Counted from the first letter of the stretch, positions 21,753 through 33,454 are shown. The stretch is DNA of 64,000 nt from Gentiana macrophylla (GCA_026214975.1 CM047810.1:40878113-40942112), one strand, 5' to 3'. Numbers and translations are program-made. The notes: generated from the sequence alone by a model not told the origin.

Positions 21753-22603
21753 CAGGACCGGCCCTTGCTTTTTTAGGCTTAAGGCCAAGTCTTCGAATTG
21801 GGTCTTTTAGTTGAAGTTTTTATTTAATTTTAAAACATACTTATTGTTAGATATTTTTTCATAAATAAATATTTTGGTTATCGTTTGCATAAGAGTTGCC
21901 GTACGAATTAATGTTATCACAACGAAACGGGGTTCGACCTGATACGTGCATTTTCGAACTGATATGTACTTACCCTTTCGTGTAAGGGTTGCATGCTTTC
22001 ATCCGGTGAACAGTGACAACCCTACCCTTTCGTGCAAGAAGTAGCTCCATTCGTTTATGGGGTACTTGAAGCCTATAAAAGGCATAAGTATGCAGACGAA
22101 AATTCATAAGTTTGACAGCATCATCAGAAAACTTTGAGTGTCCTCGGGTTTGATTCAAATAAGTCACAAACACTTCCATTGTATCCTGAAAGAGATTTTC
22201 ATTTGATCCCTAAGTGACAAATAGTGTGGGACGAAACGTCCCTTAAAAGACAACGTTATTAACGTGCCTTGGAGTTTCTAATTCTCTGTCAAATCCTAAG
22301 TACTACATTTTTTCCAACACTTATCGCGTACTTAATATCCGTAAATACAAAAAATTAATAAAACTTGTTTGTATTTCTATTTTTTTTGGGCCAAGTAAAA
22401 TTTTTTATTGGGACCTTTATCGATTAGAGTAAAAAAAAAATTGGGTCTTTATCAAAAAAAAAATTAACATTTTATATTAGGTTGGATCGGATTGAATATA
22501 CACGAAATTTTTTTTTTTTAGCGAAACATGTACCGTTGGGCCCTCCCGACACCGTTGGGCTTAAGACGGCGATCACCTTGGCCTCGCTCTAGGGCCGGCC
22601 CTA
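21753..22603. mobile_element. hAT-like non-autonomous element
   Basis: Ends CAGGACCGGCCC and GGGCCGGCCCTA form inverted repeats. A perfect 8-bp duplication GGGATTGT flanks it (21745-21752, 22604-22611). Interior subterminal text (GGCTTAAGGCC near 21775; TTGGGCTTAAGACGGC near 22555) is typical of a widespread plant hAT MITE type. About half of its length is a nested LTR-like insert (21912-22319). No transposase was found. Confidence 0.9.
21912..22319 (+). mobile_element. Probable solo copia LTR nested in the hAT-like element
   Basis: A 408-bp unit begins TGTTATCAC and ends TTCCAACA, with a promoter-like CCTATAAAAGG at 22073-22083 in plus orientation. No matching target duplication is visible (ATTAA versus CTTAT), so the boundaries are tentative. 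It has no open frame longer than chance. Confidence 0.5.
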
Positions 22604-22611
22604 GGGATTGT

Positions 22612-23067
22612 AATACAGTTCCAAGTTGTCTTTCGCAAAATGAAATGCATAAGAACTAACAAGATTACCATTCATACCTGATCATATAGAGAACAATAAA
22701 TAAAACAAGTAAACTAATTATATCTCTCATTTAGCAATCATTCAATCTCATATCATTTTTGTATCATTATTGTGTTGGTTAATGAGTATTGTGCCACATT
22801 TATTTTCTCCCAATGTGAAAGGTCTGATAACTTTATTGTGACTAGATATATCCACTATTTTATTCCATGGACGGGGCCTGACCGGCTTCAGTCTTTTCCC
22901 ATATTCTTTCTCGGGAATGAGATATGATGCTAGGGATCCTCAAGAGTTTACTTTCCATTACATTGTCTAGTACGTACTTAAACATGAACCTTACTATTTC
23001 TGCTTTCTTTCATTATTAGGTGGACACTTCTCATATTAATTTTATATCTTTACTAGGTGACCACTTC
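22612..23067. other. Non-coding stretch, nothing recognised
   Basis: AT-rich DNA between the hAT-like element and a gypsy LTR. No ORF, element end or RNA gene could be supported. Confidence 0.5.
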
Positions 23068-23830
23068 TGTAGTATCCCAAATGTTTGAATAAGGGTAAAA
23101 ATAAAATTTTAAGGATTGGAAACATCATTATTGCCATTTTACCTTTTAACTAATTATTGGGACTTAATTAAGGAATTATTAGTTAATGGATGTTAATCCC
23201 ATGATAGTAACCCCTTCTCTTTACTAATCTTTACGTTCAATTTCAACAACAAAAAAAAGATAGATGTACGAAATACTGGGAAAAGAGGAAGAGAGAAGAG
23301 GAGGTAAGAATCTTCAAGTGCTTGTCTAATCCAACCGTTATCCTTCAGATTAGAGAAGATAACTGTGATCACCGTGCTGCAAGGAAGTTATTGATACCAA
23401 AATCGTTCTAATTCGTAAGTTTTCGTTTTTCAGCCATTACGGAATCTTGATGAATTTCCAGTGAACTCTTGAATTTGAATTTTGAATGTTGTATATGAGT
23501 TCGTAATCATAGATTATCGTTTGGTTGTAGGATTTTGTAGTGGAATTGGAGGAATCTTAGTTTAACACTATTTGGCTTTTATTGATCGAGTTTTCAGAAA
23601 TAAAACAAGGGGTGTTCTTAATCGGGTTATATTTTATGTTTCTTGTTGAATTTTTGTATAGCCATGTATGGTAAAAGGATATGCGTGTTTGGGATTAGTT
23701 GCACACTGTATTGAGGTAAAATTTGGGTTGGAAAAGTATCGTAATTCGTACAGGTGTTGTCTGCCGAAATTACAGAAAACCAGCTAAGGCGTGCGCCTAC
23801 CTTCAGAAGCACGTGCCTATGCTGTGTAAA
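23068..23830 (+). mobile_element. 5' part of a chromovirus-type gypsy LTR
   Basis: It starts TGTAGTATCCC and contains the purine-rich GGAAAAGAGGAAG...GGAGG leader region that I associate with plant chromovirus LTRs. Two quasi-palindromes, AGGCGTGCGCCT (23787-23798) and one centred on CACGTG (23810-23815), are 20 bp apart centre to centre. The 3' part of the LTR is missing here. A 3' part of the same kind of LTR lies at 50850-51938. Confidence 0.5.
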
Positions 23831-23868
23831 TTTTAGGTAGAACGCTCATTAAATCAGAGGCTGTTGAA

Positions 23869-24096
23869 ATTGATGAAACGGAAAATACAAGAAAAATATA
23901 ATGTCGAATTCTCATTAATCAGTAAAATGATCAAATTAAGTTACAATGGATATGTTAAGAGGTATTTATAGATTATGCCCTCAACAGTTATCTTTAAAAT
24001 GGTTTCAACAAACTAACAAACTAAGTTGATTAGTCTTCAGCTTTCACAAAAATTGTCTTTCAGACACTACACCTAATAAGAAAGAATCCCTAAACA
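23869..24096 (-). mobile_element. Small copia-like LTR remnant
   Basis: On minus, TGTTTAGGG...TTTCAACA encloses a TATAAATACC box and an AATGAGAATTC region near the 3' end, as in short copia LTRs. No PBS or clear target duplication was found, so the ends are uncertain. Confidence 0.4.
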
Positions 24097-24109
24097 TAGT
24101 AGCCTTAAA

Positions 24110-24302
24110 CTTTACAATCAAGTCTTACTAAGCTATCAAGATTGAGCCCACTGGGCTATCGTTTGTCTTAACCATGCCAAATCGAAGCTGGTCAACTCCA
24201 TGATCAACTGAGGAACCACTTTCAATGCTCATACTGACCATGAAGATGACTTCCTACTTAAAGCATATGCTACAAGATTAGCCTTTCCAGGATGATAGTT
24301 TA
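24110..24302 (-). pseudogene. Gypsy chromovirus RNase H-integrase junction fragment
   Basis: The minus strand just before the Sirevirus LTR reads YHPGKANLVAYALSRKS, matching the highly conserved YHPGKANVVADALSRK of plant Ty3/gypsy pol between RNase H and integrase. Further in, LIMELTSFDLAWLRQTIAQW follows in a neighbouring frame with stops. The Sirevirus insertion at 24303 cuts it, possibly with GTTTA (24298-24302) as target site. Only about 60 codons remain. Confidence 0.85.
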
Positions 24303-25993
24303 TGTTGGTCCCTGGGAAAGGCTAACACAAGTTTAGAGGGGGGTGAATAAACTTGTCACCCAAAAGCTCACCCACAAACTAAATCTTATTCCAGATTGAG
24401 TTCAACTGAAACTTGTGCAGAGTTAAGTCAACTTAACTGAGTATAAATCGATACTGACTTATCCTTAGTCGAGTTAACCGGCAGCGGATTAGTTAAGCCT
24501 TTTAAAATGAGAGTTATCAGTTTTGGTGCTAACTCAGTTTCTGTGTTTTCTGAGTGTTGTGAACTAGATGATTGTAACTATAATGCAGTATATGAATGAA
24601 TAACAGAATGTAAAAGCGTAAGGTAAATGAAAAAAAAGTTATAGAGGTTCCAGGTGGTGTAATCCTGTCAATCCTCTCTTCCCCTGTGATGCGGAGGAAA
24701 ATTCCACTAGAACTTCTTTGAGATGGCCCGGTTACAAAAAGTTCTAAACTGATAGTCCTTGACTAATCCCTAGCTTCACTATCTAAACACTTGTAGAACA
24801 GGTAGGATGGCTGCTCTTCAATTGTTTGAAACACTGGTCCTTGGAGGGTTGTCTTGCCTCTTCACCAGCTCATCACAAACACAGTCTCCCTGACTGCAGC
24901 TCAACTGTCCTTCACACATTCTTGGTGTTTCACAGTCTAAACCTTTGATTAAATCAAAGTTTAGACTTGAATCAATAACTATGATTCAATTGTGATATGA
25001 GCTTCCTTTTCTAGATATGTAAATTATGCACGTCTCTGTTTTCTTCAATTGATTTGATCTTGATCTTTCATTGAAATCGTATGAACACTTGAAGAAATCT
25101 TGATCTTTCTATGAAAATCGTTGCAGGAATTCTTTGATTTGCTTTCCCCCTTACTTTGATCTTTCTTGACTAGATAGATTCTTATAATTCCCCCTCCTTC
25201 TTCTTGTTGTAGAAGCAGTCTATTTATAGGGGTCATTCTAATGGTTGGAATTAATTTGAATCCTTATAGCCGTTAGTGGTCCTGTTTTCCTGTATGTATG
25301 TCAGTGTCCTTTCTGACATCCATAACGGTCTGATCCTTCATCAGTTTTGCTTACTTCCAGTTTCGAAAATTGATTCAATACAACTTAGTCAGTTGTCAGT
25401 TTTAAAAGCATTAACTGAGTTTTTACTATTCTTCAAATCTCAATACTCTTATTGTACATCTGATTATAATTGATTTAAATCAGAGTACACCATCCAAAAT
25501 GGTCGTCTAAGATATCATTATCCTTATGATACTTAGGACTTCATACAAGATCCATAAAGTCAGTTCAGGTCATCACAATCTTGCCTGAAGTCTAACTTTA
25601 TAGTCTCAACTTAGTCTTCATAAACTGAGTTTGAACCCTCAGTTCTTCAGTCTTCTGGATAAGCCAACTGAGTTTGTGTCCCTCAGCGAACTTATCTTCT
25701 TCAGTTTCTATTGGTGTGCTCTTGTATCAGTTATCCTGTGAATCTCAGTTTCCTTGTAGGATCTCAGTTTCCTTCAAATACTCAGTTTTTCAGTTCTGAT
25801 CCTATAACTAATACAGTGCATGTCTGATTAACTAATACAAATATCAGACTCTATTAAATCCTATACATTGATTTCTAGACATCTTTTTTCTTTGCACTAT
25901 AACAGCTAGTTATGACACTTCATCAATAGAATCAAAGAATAATAACTAAATAAGTGATGAATCATCATAAAAACGTAAATTTTATTTCCAACA
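24303..25993 (-). mobile_element. 3' LTR of a second Sirevirus-like copia element
   Basis: A 1,691-bp LTR reads, on minus, TGTTGGAAAT (from 25993) to GGGACCAACA (24303). A polypurine tract precedes it. The conserved GGATTACACCACCTGGAACC block lies near 24645-24664. Long AT-rich U3 sequence is rich in ACTGAGTT/AACTCAGT words. Confidence 0.9.
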
Positions 25994-26012
25994 ATTTCCC
26001 CCTTTTTGATGA
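25994..26012 (-). other. Polypurine tract
   Basis: The minus strand reads CAAAAAGGGGGAAATT immediately before the LTR start, preceded by CATCAT, the standard arrangement of Sirevirus-like elements. Confidence 0.9.
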
Positions 26013-26375
26013 TGTCAATACCCTTCTTAAAAGCAATGCAAAAAGATAACCACCAAACAAACAAAACACATCAAGCTGAGAAACTCATATATTATTAAGG
26101 ATACTGAGTTACAATAATGAGTATTAAAATACAATACATGAAAAGAAACTAAGTGCCAGCTTCTCTTCCTTTTACTTGACAGCTTGATTGTCATATCTTT
26201 TAGCATATTCTCTCATGGCTTCATTAGTTGCTGTGCTTTCAATTCCACGAAAACTTGCATAGATGTTCCATGAGTTAGACATATTGTGTTTACTGAAAAC
26301 TTTGCTCTTGAAAAGTACAGCAAACACAAACACAATTTGTCTCAGTTTTTCACTTAAGCCAGTTTTCAGTAATTC
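26013..26375 (-). other. Non-coding spacer between third ORF and PPT
   Basis: About 360 bp of AT-rich DNA on the 3' side of the third ORF. No coding potential was recognised. Confidence 0.6.
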
Positions 26376-28697
26376 TTAAACAAACTCAGGTTCCTCTTTT
26401 TCAACTTTATCTGAAGCTTTCGCTAGAGTGCCATTTCTCTCCAATTTGCTTAATTTGTGCCAAAAATGCATAATCATCTTTTGCATGCTTAGAAAAGTTG
26501 ATAGGGATTGCTCTCTTGTTTCTCCTTCTCTTAAGGGTAAACTTTTGAAAATATTGTAGAGACGAGAGTCTAGGCCAATCTTTTTCTCAGTAGGTTCAGA
26601 AAATTTTGCAATTAATTCCATTTCTTCATCGGTAAACTTTCCTCTTGCTTTCTTCAGTTCAACCAATTTGTCATCAATGCTTTCCAGAACTTTTGGCATA
26701 TCTAGTGCATTGACTTTTAATAGGTCTAAACTTTCCCCCTTCTTGACATCATTTATGTCGATCAAACTCTTGATGTAGGAGTTGAGATGTTGTTGATTAG
26801 ATGCCAATATGGTTTGGGCTACAACTGAGTCCTTCGATGCATTTTCTAGTAAGATCAGTTTATCAACTACATTGTTGAGAATGCCTTCCCATCTTTCTTG
26901 GGTTTCAGTTTTTCTTTCATCAGATTCAATAGATGTTTTATGAATTTCAATTAAGGTGTCCTGGCACTTGTCTCTGACAGTATCTAATCTCTTCTCCATG
27001 TTATTCCTTTCAGTTTTGCTTTCTTCCAGAGATTTTAACACCTTTCCAAACAAACTGATGTCATCTTTCTGAATTCAAATCAGTTCATTGTGATAAAACT
27101 TGATAATGTCAACTTGAGACGGTATGTCATTTCCAACATTTTCTCCAACTTTATCTGTTCCAGCTTCAGTCATTTTTGCTTCTTTAAGAGGAGAAACAAT
27201 CTGCTTAAGTTTTTCTTTGTAATCTGTAGCACTTCTTCTTTCCTCGGACTTTTTTCTTGTTTCCTTCAGTCTTGACTGATCAAGATCTTTTGCTAGTGGT
27301 AGTTCGATATTGAAATCCTCATCAAAAATTTTATCAGCTAAGACAACTTCAGCATGTGCTATCTCACGAACAGTTTGGTCAGTTGGGGATTGATAGCCAG
27401 TCGATTGGTGAACTTCTTTTTCTTGCTCTTCAGACTGACCGTCAGAGTCCGTTTCAGTTTCTTCACTTTCATCTGAACTTTCTTCAGATGATCCTCCTAC
27501 AGCAACATCCTTTGCTTCTTCTTTTTCTTGTAAAGAATGAGGAATCCCTTTCTGTAAGTTGGAATCTCCCTGAGAATCATCATCATCGTCATTGTCATCT
27601 TTCTTCGAACTTCCTCCTGTTGTAGTTCCGTTCCAATGACTATCTCTGATCAACGCATATCCAGTATTCAAGAATTCATCAGTGTTGATCATTTGAGACA
27701 AATGAGTAATGGTATATAGATCAAACACCCATTTCTCTGTAATTTCCATTTCATCTAACTGACTTCTCTGATCTGATATAGAGCTGAGTTTCCAATTCTG
27801 ATACACATGCAGTCTCTTGCAGTCAGCTACTATCAGTTCTCCAATATTAACGGATGATACAGGTGGTGTTGGGATGATTTCACTTTCCTTAGGAATCTCC
27901 AGGTTAGATTCCACAGGATCCTCAATCCTTTCAGCTTCTTCAGCTTCAAGCTGATCAGTTTTGCTGGTTTCTCCTTCAGCAACAACTGAGATTGAGCAAG
28001 TGGCAGTTTCAATTGTAGGAACTGAGATGGTAGGCTCAGTTTCCAAAACTTTTCCAGCATCGACAAGTTCCAGTCCAGCAACTGGTTCTGATTCAGGTGT
28101 TGGTTCCACAGCCTGATCCTCTGATGATTTTAAAATCAGTTTAGCAACTGATTCCTCTTCCTTCTTGTCTTCTTGCACAGTTGTGCCTTCATCAACAAGT
28201 TCATCCAGAGAGATGACTTGTATAGGTCTCGATTCAGCTTCAACAAGATCTTTTTCTCTAGGTGGAGAGGCTTCAAAATATTTAAGTGATTCCTCATATT
28301 CAGCCCTGGATGCCGATTTTTGAGGTGTGGATCTTGATTTGGAGAGTAGCTTGAGCATGGCCATTATCTCCGAATAAATCAGTCTTTCCTCACTGTCAGT
28401 ATCTTCATCATCAACTTCAACTCTCAGGGTCTGTTCCCCCTGAGTGTCAGCTTCCTTTTGTAAAACAGTTTCTGGCAGTGTAGGAATGACTTCTTCTTTA
28501 ACTGAGGTTTCTTTCTCAGTAAGGACTTCCTCAGTTTGAACTTCTTTAGTGGAGGTTTCTTTAGTTTTGACTTTCTTTGCTGAGCTTTCAGCAACTGAAG
28601 TGGCGGATTTTACTGGTGACACCTCTACTGCTTTCTCAGTAAGTTGTCTGGCTGTGTCTACTTCCAGTTTTCTCTTTCTTTCTCTTAGTTCTTTCCT
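26376..28697 (-). pseudogene. Third ORF (env-like position) of the second Sirevirus-like element
   Basis: One reading frame runs from about 28697 to 26376, about 770 codons, broken by a single in-frame TGA near 27055. The start codon is missing: the frame is cut by a stop at 28698-28700, so the 5' end is truncated or altered. The N-terminal two thirds are very acidic (Glu/Asp/Ser-rich, with KKVKTKETSTKEVQTEE near the start and a DDNDDDDDSQGD tract). The C-terminal 225 residues look like long coiled coils (ERNNMEKRLDTVRDKCQDTL) ending ...EEPEFV. It lies next to the polypurine tract, the location of the env-like ORF of SIRE1-type elements. No membrane segment was seen. Function unknown. Confidence 0.65.
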
Positions 28698-28700
28698 TTA

Positions 28701-29335
28701 TTTATATTGCAGGATAACAAAATTTGTGTTACACATGTATATACATTACAATACATACAATTGGATGATCAAGTATAACAAGAGCAATGCATCACACAAA
28801 TACAGCATACAACCATTCAATGTTTAAAAAATTAGATTGGGGGACTGTTCTCTAGCCGTTTGTTTAAAAAATTAGTCCCAAATCAAGCTCAATCCAAACT
28901 ACATACTTAAGGAGAGCTTAGGGATGTTTAGGCGCTTTGTTCAACTGCTAATCAAAGACATGGAGCAGTTTAATCATGCAAAACAAGATGACGGATTTTA
29001 AATTTCCAACTGTCATATGCCTCAATGTTGAGCATTTATCTATAAGAGAAGACCATAGAGAGTGACCTTCAAGCTAAAAAGCCATATCAAACTTTGAAAA
29101 AGCTCATCTCAATCTTAATAGGATTATATGCTCAATTTATATTCTAAATTGTCTTTTTCAGTTAAATTGGAACTAGAAGTCTAGTTTTTCAAAATTGAGT
29201 TACCTTCTAATAACCGAGTGTTCTTCAAGCTTAAACTTGCATTGAATATACTAAAAAAATCACCAAACAAAAATTTGAGAAATAGAATGAGAGTTTGAAA
29301 AGGTCGCATATCAGAGGAGGTTCCATTGTGTTTCT
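28701..29335. other. Non-coding stretch, possibly host DNA
   Basis: No coding, RNA or element signal was recognised. TGTTTAAAAAATTAG occurs twice (28821, 28861). It ends at the TTTCT target site (29331-29335) of the inverted-LTR copia unit. Confidence 0.5.
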
Positions 29336-29884
29336 TGTTGGGAAATTAATCAATCTAGCATGCTGTTTAACACGTAATTCAAGCAAAAACGAAAGCAAAA
29401 ATTAGGACAGAAAACTTATTGACTGAGGCGAGTGTAGCACTCTATCCTTAAGACGTTTTTGCCCCGATTATGTGCACGCGGTAACGGCAATCGTCTCCCA
29501 AGATACAACAGTCATTCCTTCTTCGGGTCGTTGCACTTCAATGAGAAGAAGACGGCGAACCGATCATGTTCTGTAAATCTCTCCTTGACTCAAAATATAT
29601 GCAAGGTTTTATTTTAGATGCCATGAAAAACATAAGAAGCCAACCTTTTAAAGAAATGAAATTCTTATGAAAAATTGCAGCCACATTTTCATTTGTGTGC
29701 TAGGATTTTATAGAAGAAAATTGAGGTTATTTAGTAAGGGTTGTATCATTTCAAAAAGTGATTCATCCGAACAGGTGCAACCCTTCTGTGGTTGCAACCT
29801 TTCACCGAACTGATGTAACTCAGTTGTCACATTTCCATTCGAATTTTCCCTCCATTATTAATTTTTATTCAAAATTCTCCAACA
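29336..29884 (-). mobile_element. Left LTR arm (minus orientation) of the inverted-LTR unit
   Basis: A 549-bp LTR read on minus from TGTTGGAGAA to TTTCCCAACA. A purine tract (GTGGGGGAT on minus, 29885-29893) adjoins its U3 end, so this is the genuine 3' LTR of the minus-strand interior. Confidence 0.9.
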
Positions 29885-31730
29885 ATCCCCCACATGAATG
29901 AAAATTAAAGCTAGTGCAATGCAGACTCTGAAGAGATTACAAGTGGAAATCTGTTGCATCGGGCAAGGTGGTTTGCTGCCTTGAACCTTCCGTAGTAGAG
30001 TACTATCGGACATACTCGGCTAAGCAGTGAACTAGGTCTTGAACTTCTCAGGCTTTGGTGCATGCCTAGACAATGATACCTACACAGCATATCTCCTAAC
30101 ATTCTCGAGGTTCTCATGGTTGTGTCCATTTTGGCCCTGGAACACCTTGGTTTCAGAAAGTGTGTTAGAGAATTTAACCCTCAAATTCTCACAGAAGCGG
30201 CCCCACTTCCACTTACATAGGTGACCTCCTATAAAGAGTACTCTGCAATACCCCACTTGCTTGACCAAGATATATTAATCATTAAAAGCTTAATGCTTAA
30301 CCTAACAAAATCACAGAAAGCACTTTTGTTTTTAACAGAATGGGTAAGTGCTAACTGTCCCTCATAACTTAGTTGTCCCTTTTAAACCATGATCTTGGGA
30401 TCTCCAGTCATTATGGTTTGGTTACCATTATAAAGAAACATGCGTAATAGGCTTAAGTCCCATCCCGTTTGTCAAAAATTGACACCCGATCTCTAGCTAA
30501 ACATTTTTTATGAGTGGATCCGCAAGATCCTCCTTCGACTTTATACAATCGAGGAAATCAAACCATTAGAGATCAATTATTTAATGGTATTGCATCTACG
30601 AAGTAATTATCTAGACTTACCATTATACATACAACTTTGTGCCCTTCCTATAGCCACTGATTAACAGAGTGTATGCTAATAGCAGCCACTACTTAGGCCA
30701 ACATGGAATATCCTCAAGGATATTTCTAAGCCATTCAGCTTCTTCTCCACGCTAATCCAATGCTATAAACTCAGATTTCATCGTGAAATGAGCCATGCAT
30801 GTATGTCTCGTGGACTTCCAGGACACTACACCACAACTAATAGTGAATACATATCCACTAGTGGATTTTGATTCTTTATAGTCAGATATACATTTTGCAT
30901 CACAGTATCATTTCCAATACTATTGGATATCTTGTACACTGTATTTCGAGGTTCATTATAAACTTCAAATACCTTACCATCCGGTCAAGGGCTATAGATT
31001 GAACTTGAACCTTCTTTCTCTTTGTCTTTAAAAGGAAAGATCTCATCAATAAATACAACATTCCCTTAATTAGTGATCACATTTTAATATACATCACGAA
31101 TGTTTGACTTGTGCACCGGAACCCGATAGGCACTACTACACACTCAATGGTTTTAGGTCCTATCTTCACTTGCTTTTGTTTAGGTACTTCAACCTTAGCC
31201 AAACACCCACACACTTTTATGAATTTGTAGTTAGGTTTGTGGCCTTTCCACTATTCATACGGGGTTACATCCTTCTTCTTAAAAGGGATCTTACTCAGAA
31301 TGAGGTTCACTAAGAGGAAAGCTCCCCCCACAAGTTCTAAGGTTAACCCAAACTTATCAACATAGCATTCATCACCTCTTTAAGAGTTCGGTTATTGCAT
31401 TCTGCAATACCGTTTGACTGAAATATATATGATGTGGTTGTTTGATGAATGATGCCGGCGCCTCAGCAAGACTCATGAAACAATACATCATATCCACCAC
31501 CAAGATTACCACGGATACATTAAATCCGTTAGCTATGTTTTCTCACCTTCATTCTGATAATCATTAAAGACATTGTTCGTCACACAACCATGCTTTACAT
31601 GTACTCAGTACTTCTCCAAGCACATGATGAGATTAACCAGCCACGGGTGCAACATACAGTGCCACAACCGGCACGTACACATGTGTCACAACAGACACAA
31701 TCTTATTTGGATTCACCTCAGTGTTTCCTT
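29885..31730 (-). pseudogene. Decayed copia pol: pre-integrase, integrase, RNase H (no RT)
   Basis: On minus, in order: a pre-integrase remnant (CRLWHCMLHPW, about 31650), then integrase with RGNLGGGYDVLFHESC in which the catalytic Asp of the expected RSDRGGEYD is Asn. Next are FQSNGIAECNNRTLKEV (31320-31430) and the C-terminal FIKVCGCLAKVEVPKQKQVK (31150-31220). After a short gap, RNase H follows ([20 protein letters not shown], about 30830-30900), then a KSKEDLADPLIK remnant (about 30510) and GMGLKPITHVSL (about 30440). The entire reverse transcriptase is absent, and stops and frameshifts are frequent. A 3' non-coding stretch (29885-30430) leads to the polypurine tract. Confidence 0.8.
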
Positions 31731-32207
31731 CCATTTCTGTTTAGTGACAGAAGATGAACACATCAAATTTCACAAGTACTCCAACCTCTAGTACCACACT
31801 TGGTACAATCTTTACAAGTTGAATAAGTACACCAAATTGAATCAATACCTCTTTTATCAAGTACCAATAAAGAAGAGTTACACCAATAAAATGAACCACA
31901 ACAGTTAAATGCATTTTCAAATTATTATAAAATATATATATACACACACCTTATTTAATAAAAACACAGCAAATAAAGTGTGTTATTATTATAACCCTTC
32001 ATATAATGTCTCTTCATTAACAGTCATGTCTATAATAACAATTTTCTCAAAATAGAAAATATGCATGCTAGAAGTCATTTTTTTTTTTTTTTTTTTTTTC
32101 AGGTTGACTAAATGTATAGTTAAAGGTGATGCATATAGCAGTTAAATTAGAAAATACAACTGTGGTATAACTCTAATTTTCAAGATGAATGGTTGTGTCT
32201 CAATAAT
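31731..32207. other. Unassigned interior segment with poly-T run
   Basis: About 480 bp between recognisable pol and the right LTR arm, AT-rich, with a TA/CA repeat (31931-31948) and a 22-bp T run (32078-32099). It contains no PBS and no polypurine tract next to the right arm, so the right LTR is not in a normal retrotransposon context. Confidence 0.6.
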
Positions 32208-32756
32208 TGTTGGAGAATGTTGAATAAAATTAATAATGGAGGGAAAATTCGAATGGACATGTGACAACTGAGTTACATCGGTTCGGTGAAAGGTTGCAAC
32301 CGCAGAAGGGTTGCACCTGTTCGGATGAATCACTTTTTGAAATGATACAACCCTTAGTAAATAACCTTCATTTTCTCCTATAAAATCCTAGCACACAAGT
32401 GAAAATGTGGCTACAATTTTTCATAAGAATTTCATTTCTTTAAAACGCCGGCTTCTTATGTTTTTAATGGCATCTAAAAATAAACCTTGCATATATTTTG
32501 AGTCAAGGAGAGATTTACAGAACATGATCGGTTCGCCGTCTTCTTCTCATTGAAATTCAACAACACGAAGAAGGAATGACTGTTGTATCTTGGGAGACGA
32601 TTGCCGTTACCGTGTGCACATAATCAGGGAAAAAACGTCTTAAGGACAGAGTGCTACACTCGCCTCAGTCAATAGGTTTTCTGTCCTAATTTTTGCTTTC
32701 GTTTTTTTCTTGAATTACGTGTTAAACAGCATGCTAGATTGATTAATTTCTCAACA
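32208..32756 (+). mobile_element. Right LTR arm (plus orientation) of the inverted-LTR unit
   Basis: A 549-bp LTR read on plus from TGTTGGAGAATG to TTTCTCAACA, with a CCTATAAAATCC promoter box at 32377-32388. It is inverted relative to the left arm and exactly equal in length. Its promoter faces outwards, towards 33000. Confidence 0.9.
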
Positions 32757-32761
32757 TTTCT

Positions 32762-33449
32762 ATGAGTTGAGAAGACTGTGAGAGCAGGCCAAAGGTGAGG
32801 GTGTTGGGGTGAGGTCATGAATTTAAAAGGAATCAAGGAAATCATTTGATTAAGAGCAAACATAAGTAGATTAACCTTGTAAAAGTTTGTGTTGAACTTG
32901 GATCAACATTTGAATGTACGTGTTGCACAATGAGAAACTCAACACATAAAATTATTTAGTTAATTATCAAATTCATGTGGGTATCATCCCTTGACAATAA
33001 AGGTAGGCTTTTTGGCGGAACTAATATGCATAGTTATGTTCTCTATTTTTCTGTCTTACTATTATTACTTGGTTAGACTGCCTACATTGCTTGTTTGATC
33101 CTTCATTATCATGCTATGACATTTGAAGTTCAAGCCATCATTTTGTTTCCATCTTGCTTTCTCAAGAAAATCGATAAGGACACAAGATCACTATGACTAT
33201 CACTGCATAACACAAATGTAACTTTAGTGTCTAAGATACTTAGTTCTTCTGGTGATTAATATGATATACCTGCTCCAACTGGTTGATATTGCTCGAACTT
33301 AATGTTTCACATCCTATTAAAAAGATTAGATTGGTTGCTAACTATCTTAACAAGCTTTAGAAGCTCAATTCAACTCACATTTCAAACAGGGTCTGTGGAA
33401 TAGACATAAAAGTGTCACTACAACTTTTCTTGTTTTGATTTGTATATCA
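32762..33449. other. Non-coding stretch between two insertions, possibly host DNA
   Basis: AT-rich DNA with no supported gene or element signal. It is flanked by two independent copia target sites (TTTCT at left, TTTAA at right). It is contiguous, once the insertion at 33455 is removed, with 38516-38920 downstream of the host gene. Confidence 0.5.
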
Positions 33450-33454
33450 TTTAA

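Larger units (their letters stand above)
29336..32756 (-). mobile_element. Copia derivative with two LTRs in opposite orientation, perfect TSD
   Basis: A 3,421-bp unit is bounded by TTTCT on both sides (29331-29335, 32757-32761). The outer arms are the same 549-bp LTR, left arm (29336-29884) in minus and right arm (32208-32756) in plus orientation, roughly 95% identical. Normal LTRs are direct repeats. Here both outer ends are the U5 terminus (TGTTGGGAAATTAATC and its complement). The interior is minus-oriented copia pol lacking reverse transcriptase, plus about 480 bp of unassigned DNA next to the right arm. Confidence 0.85.
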
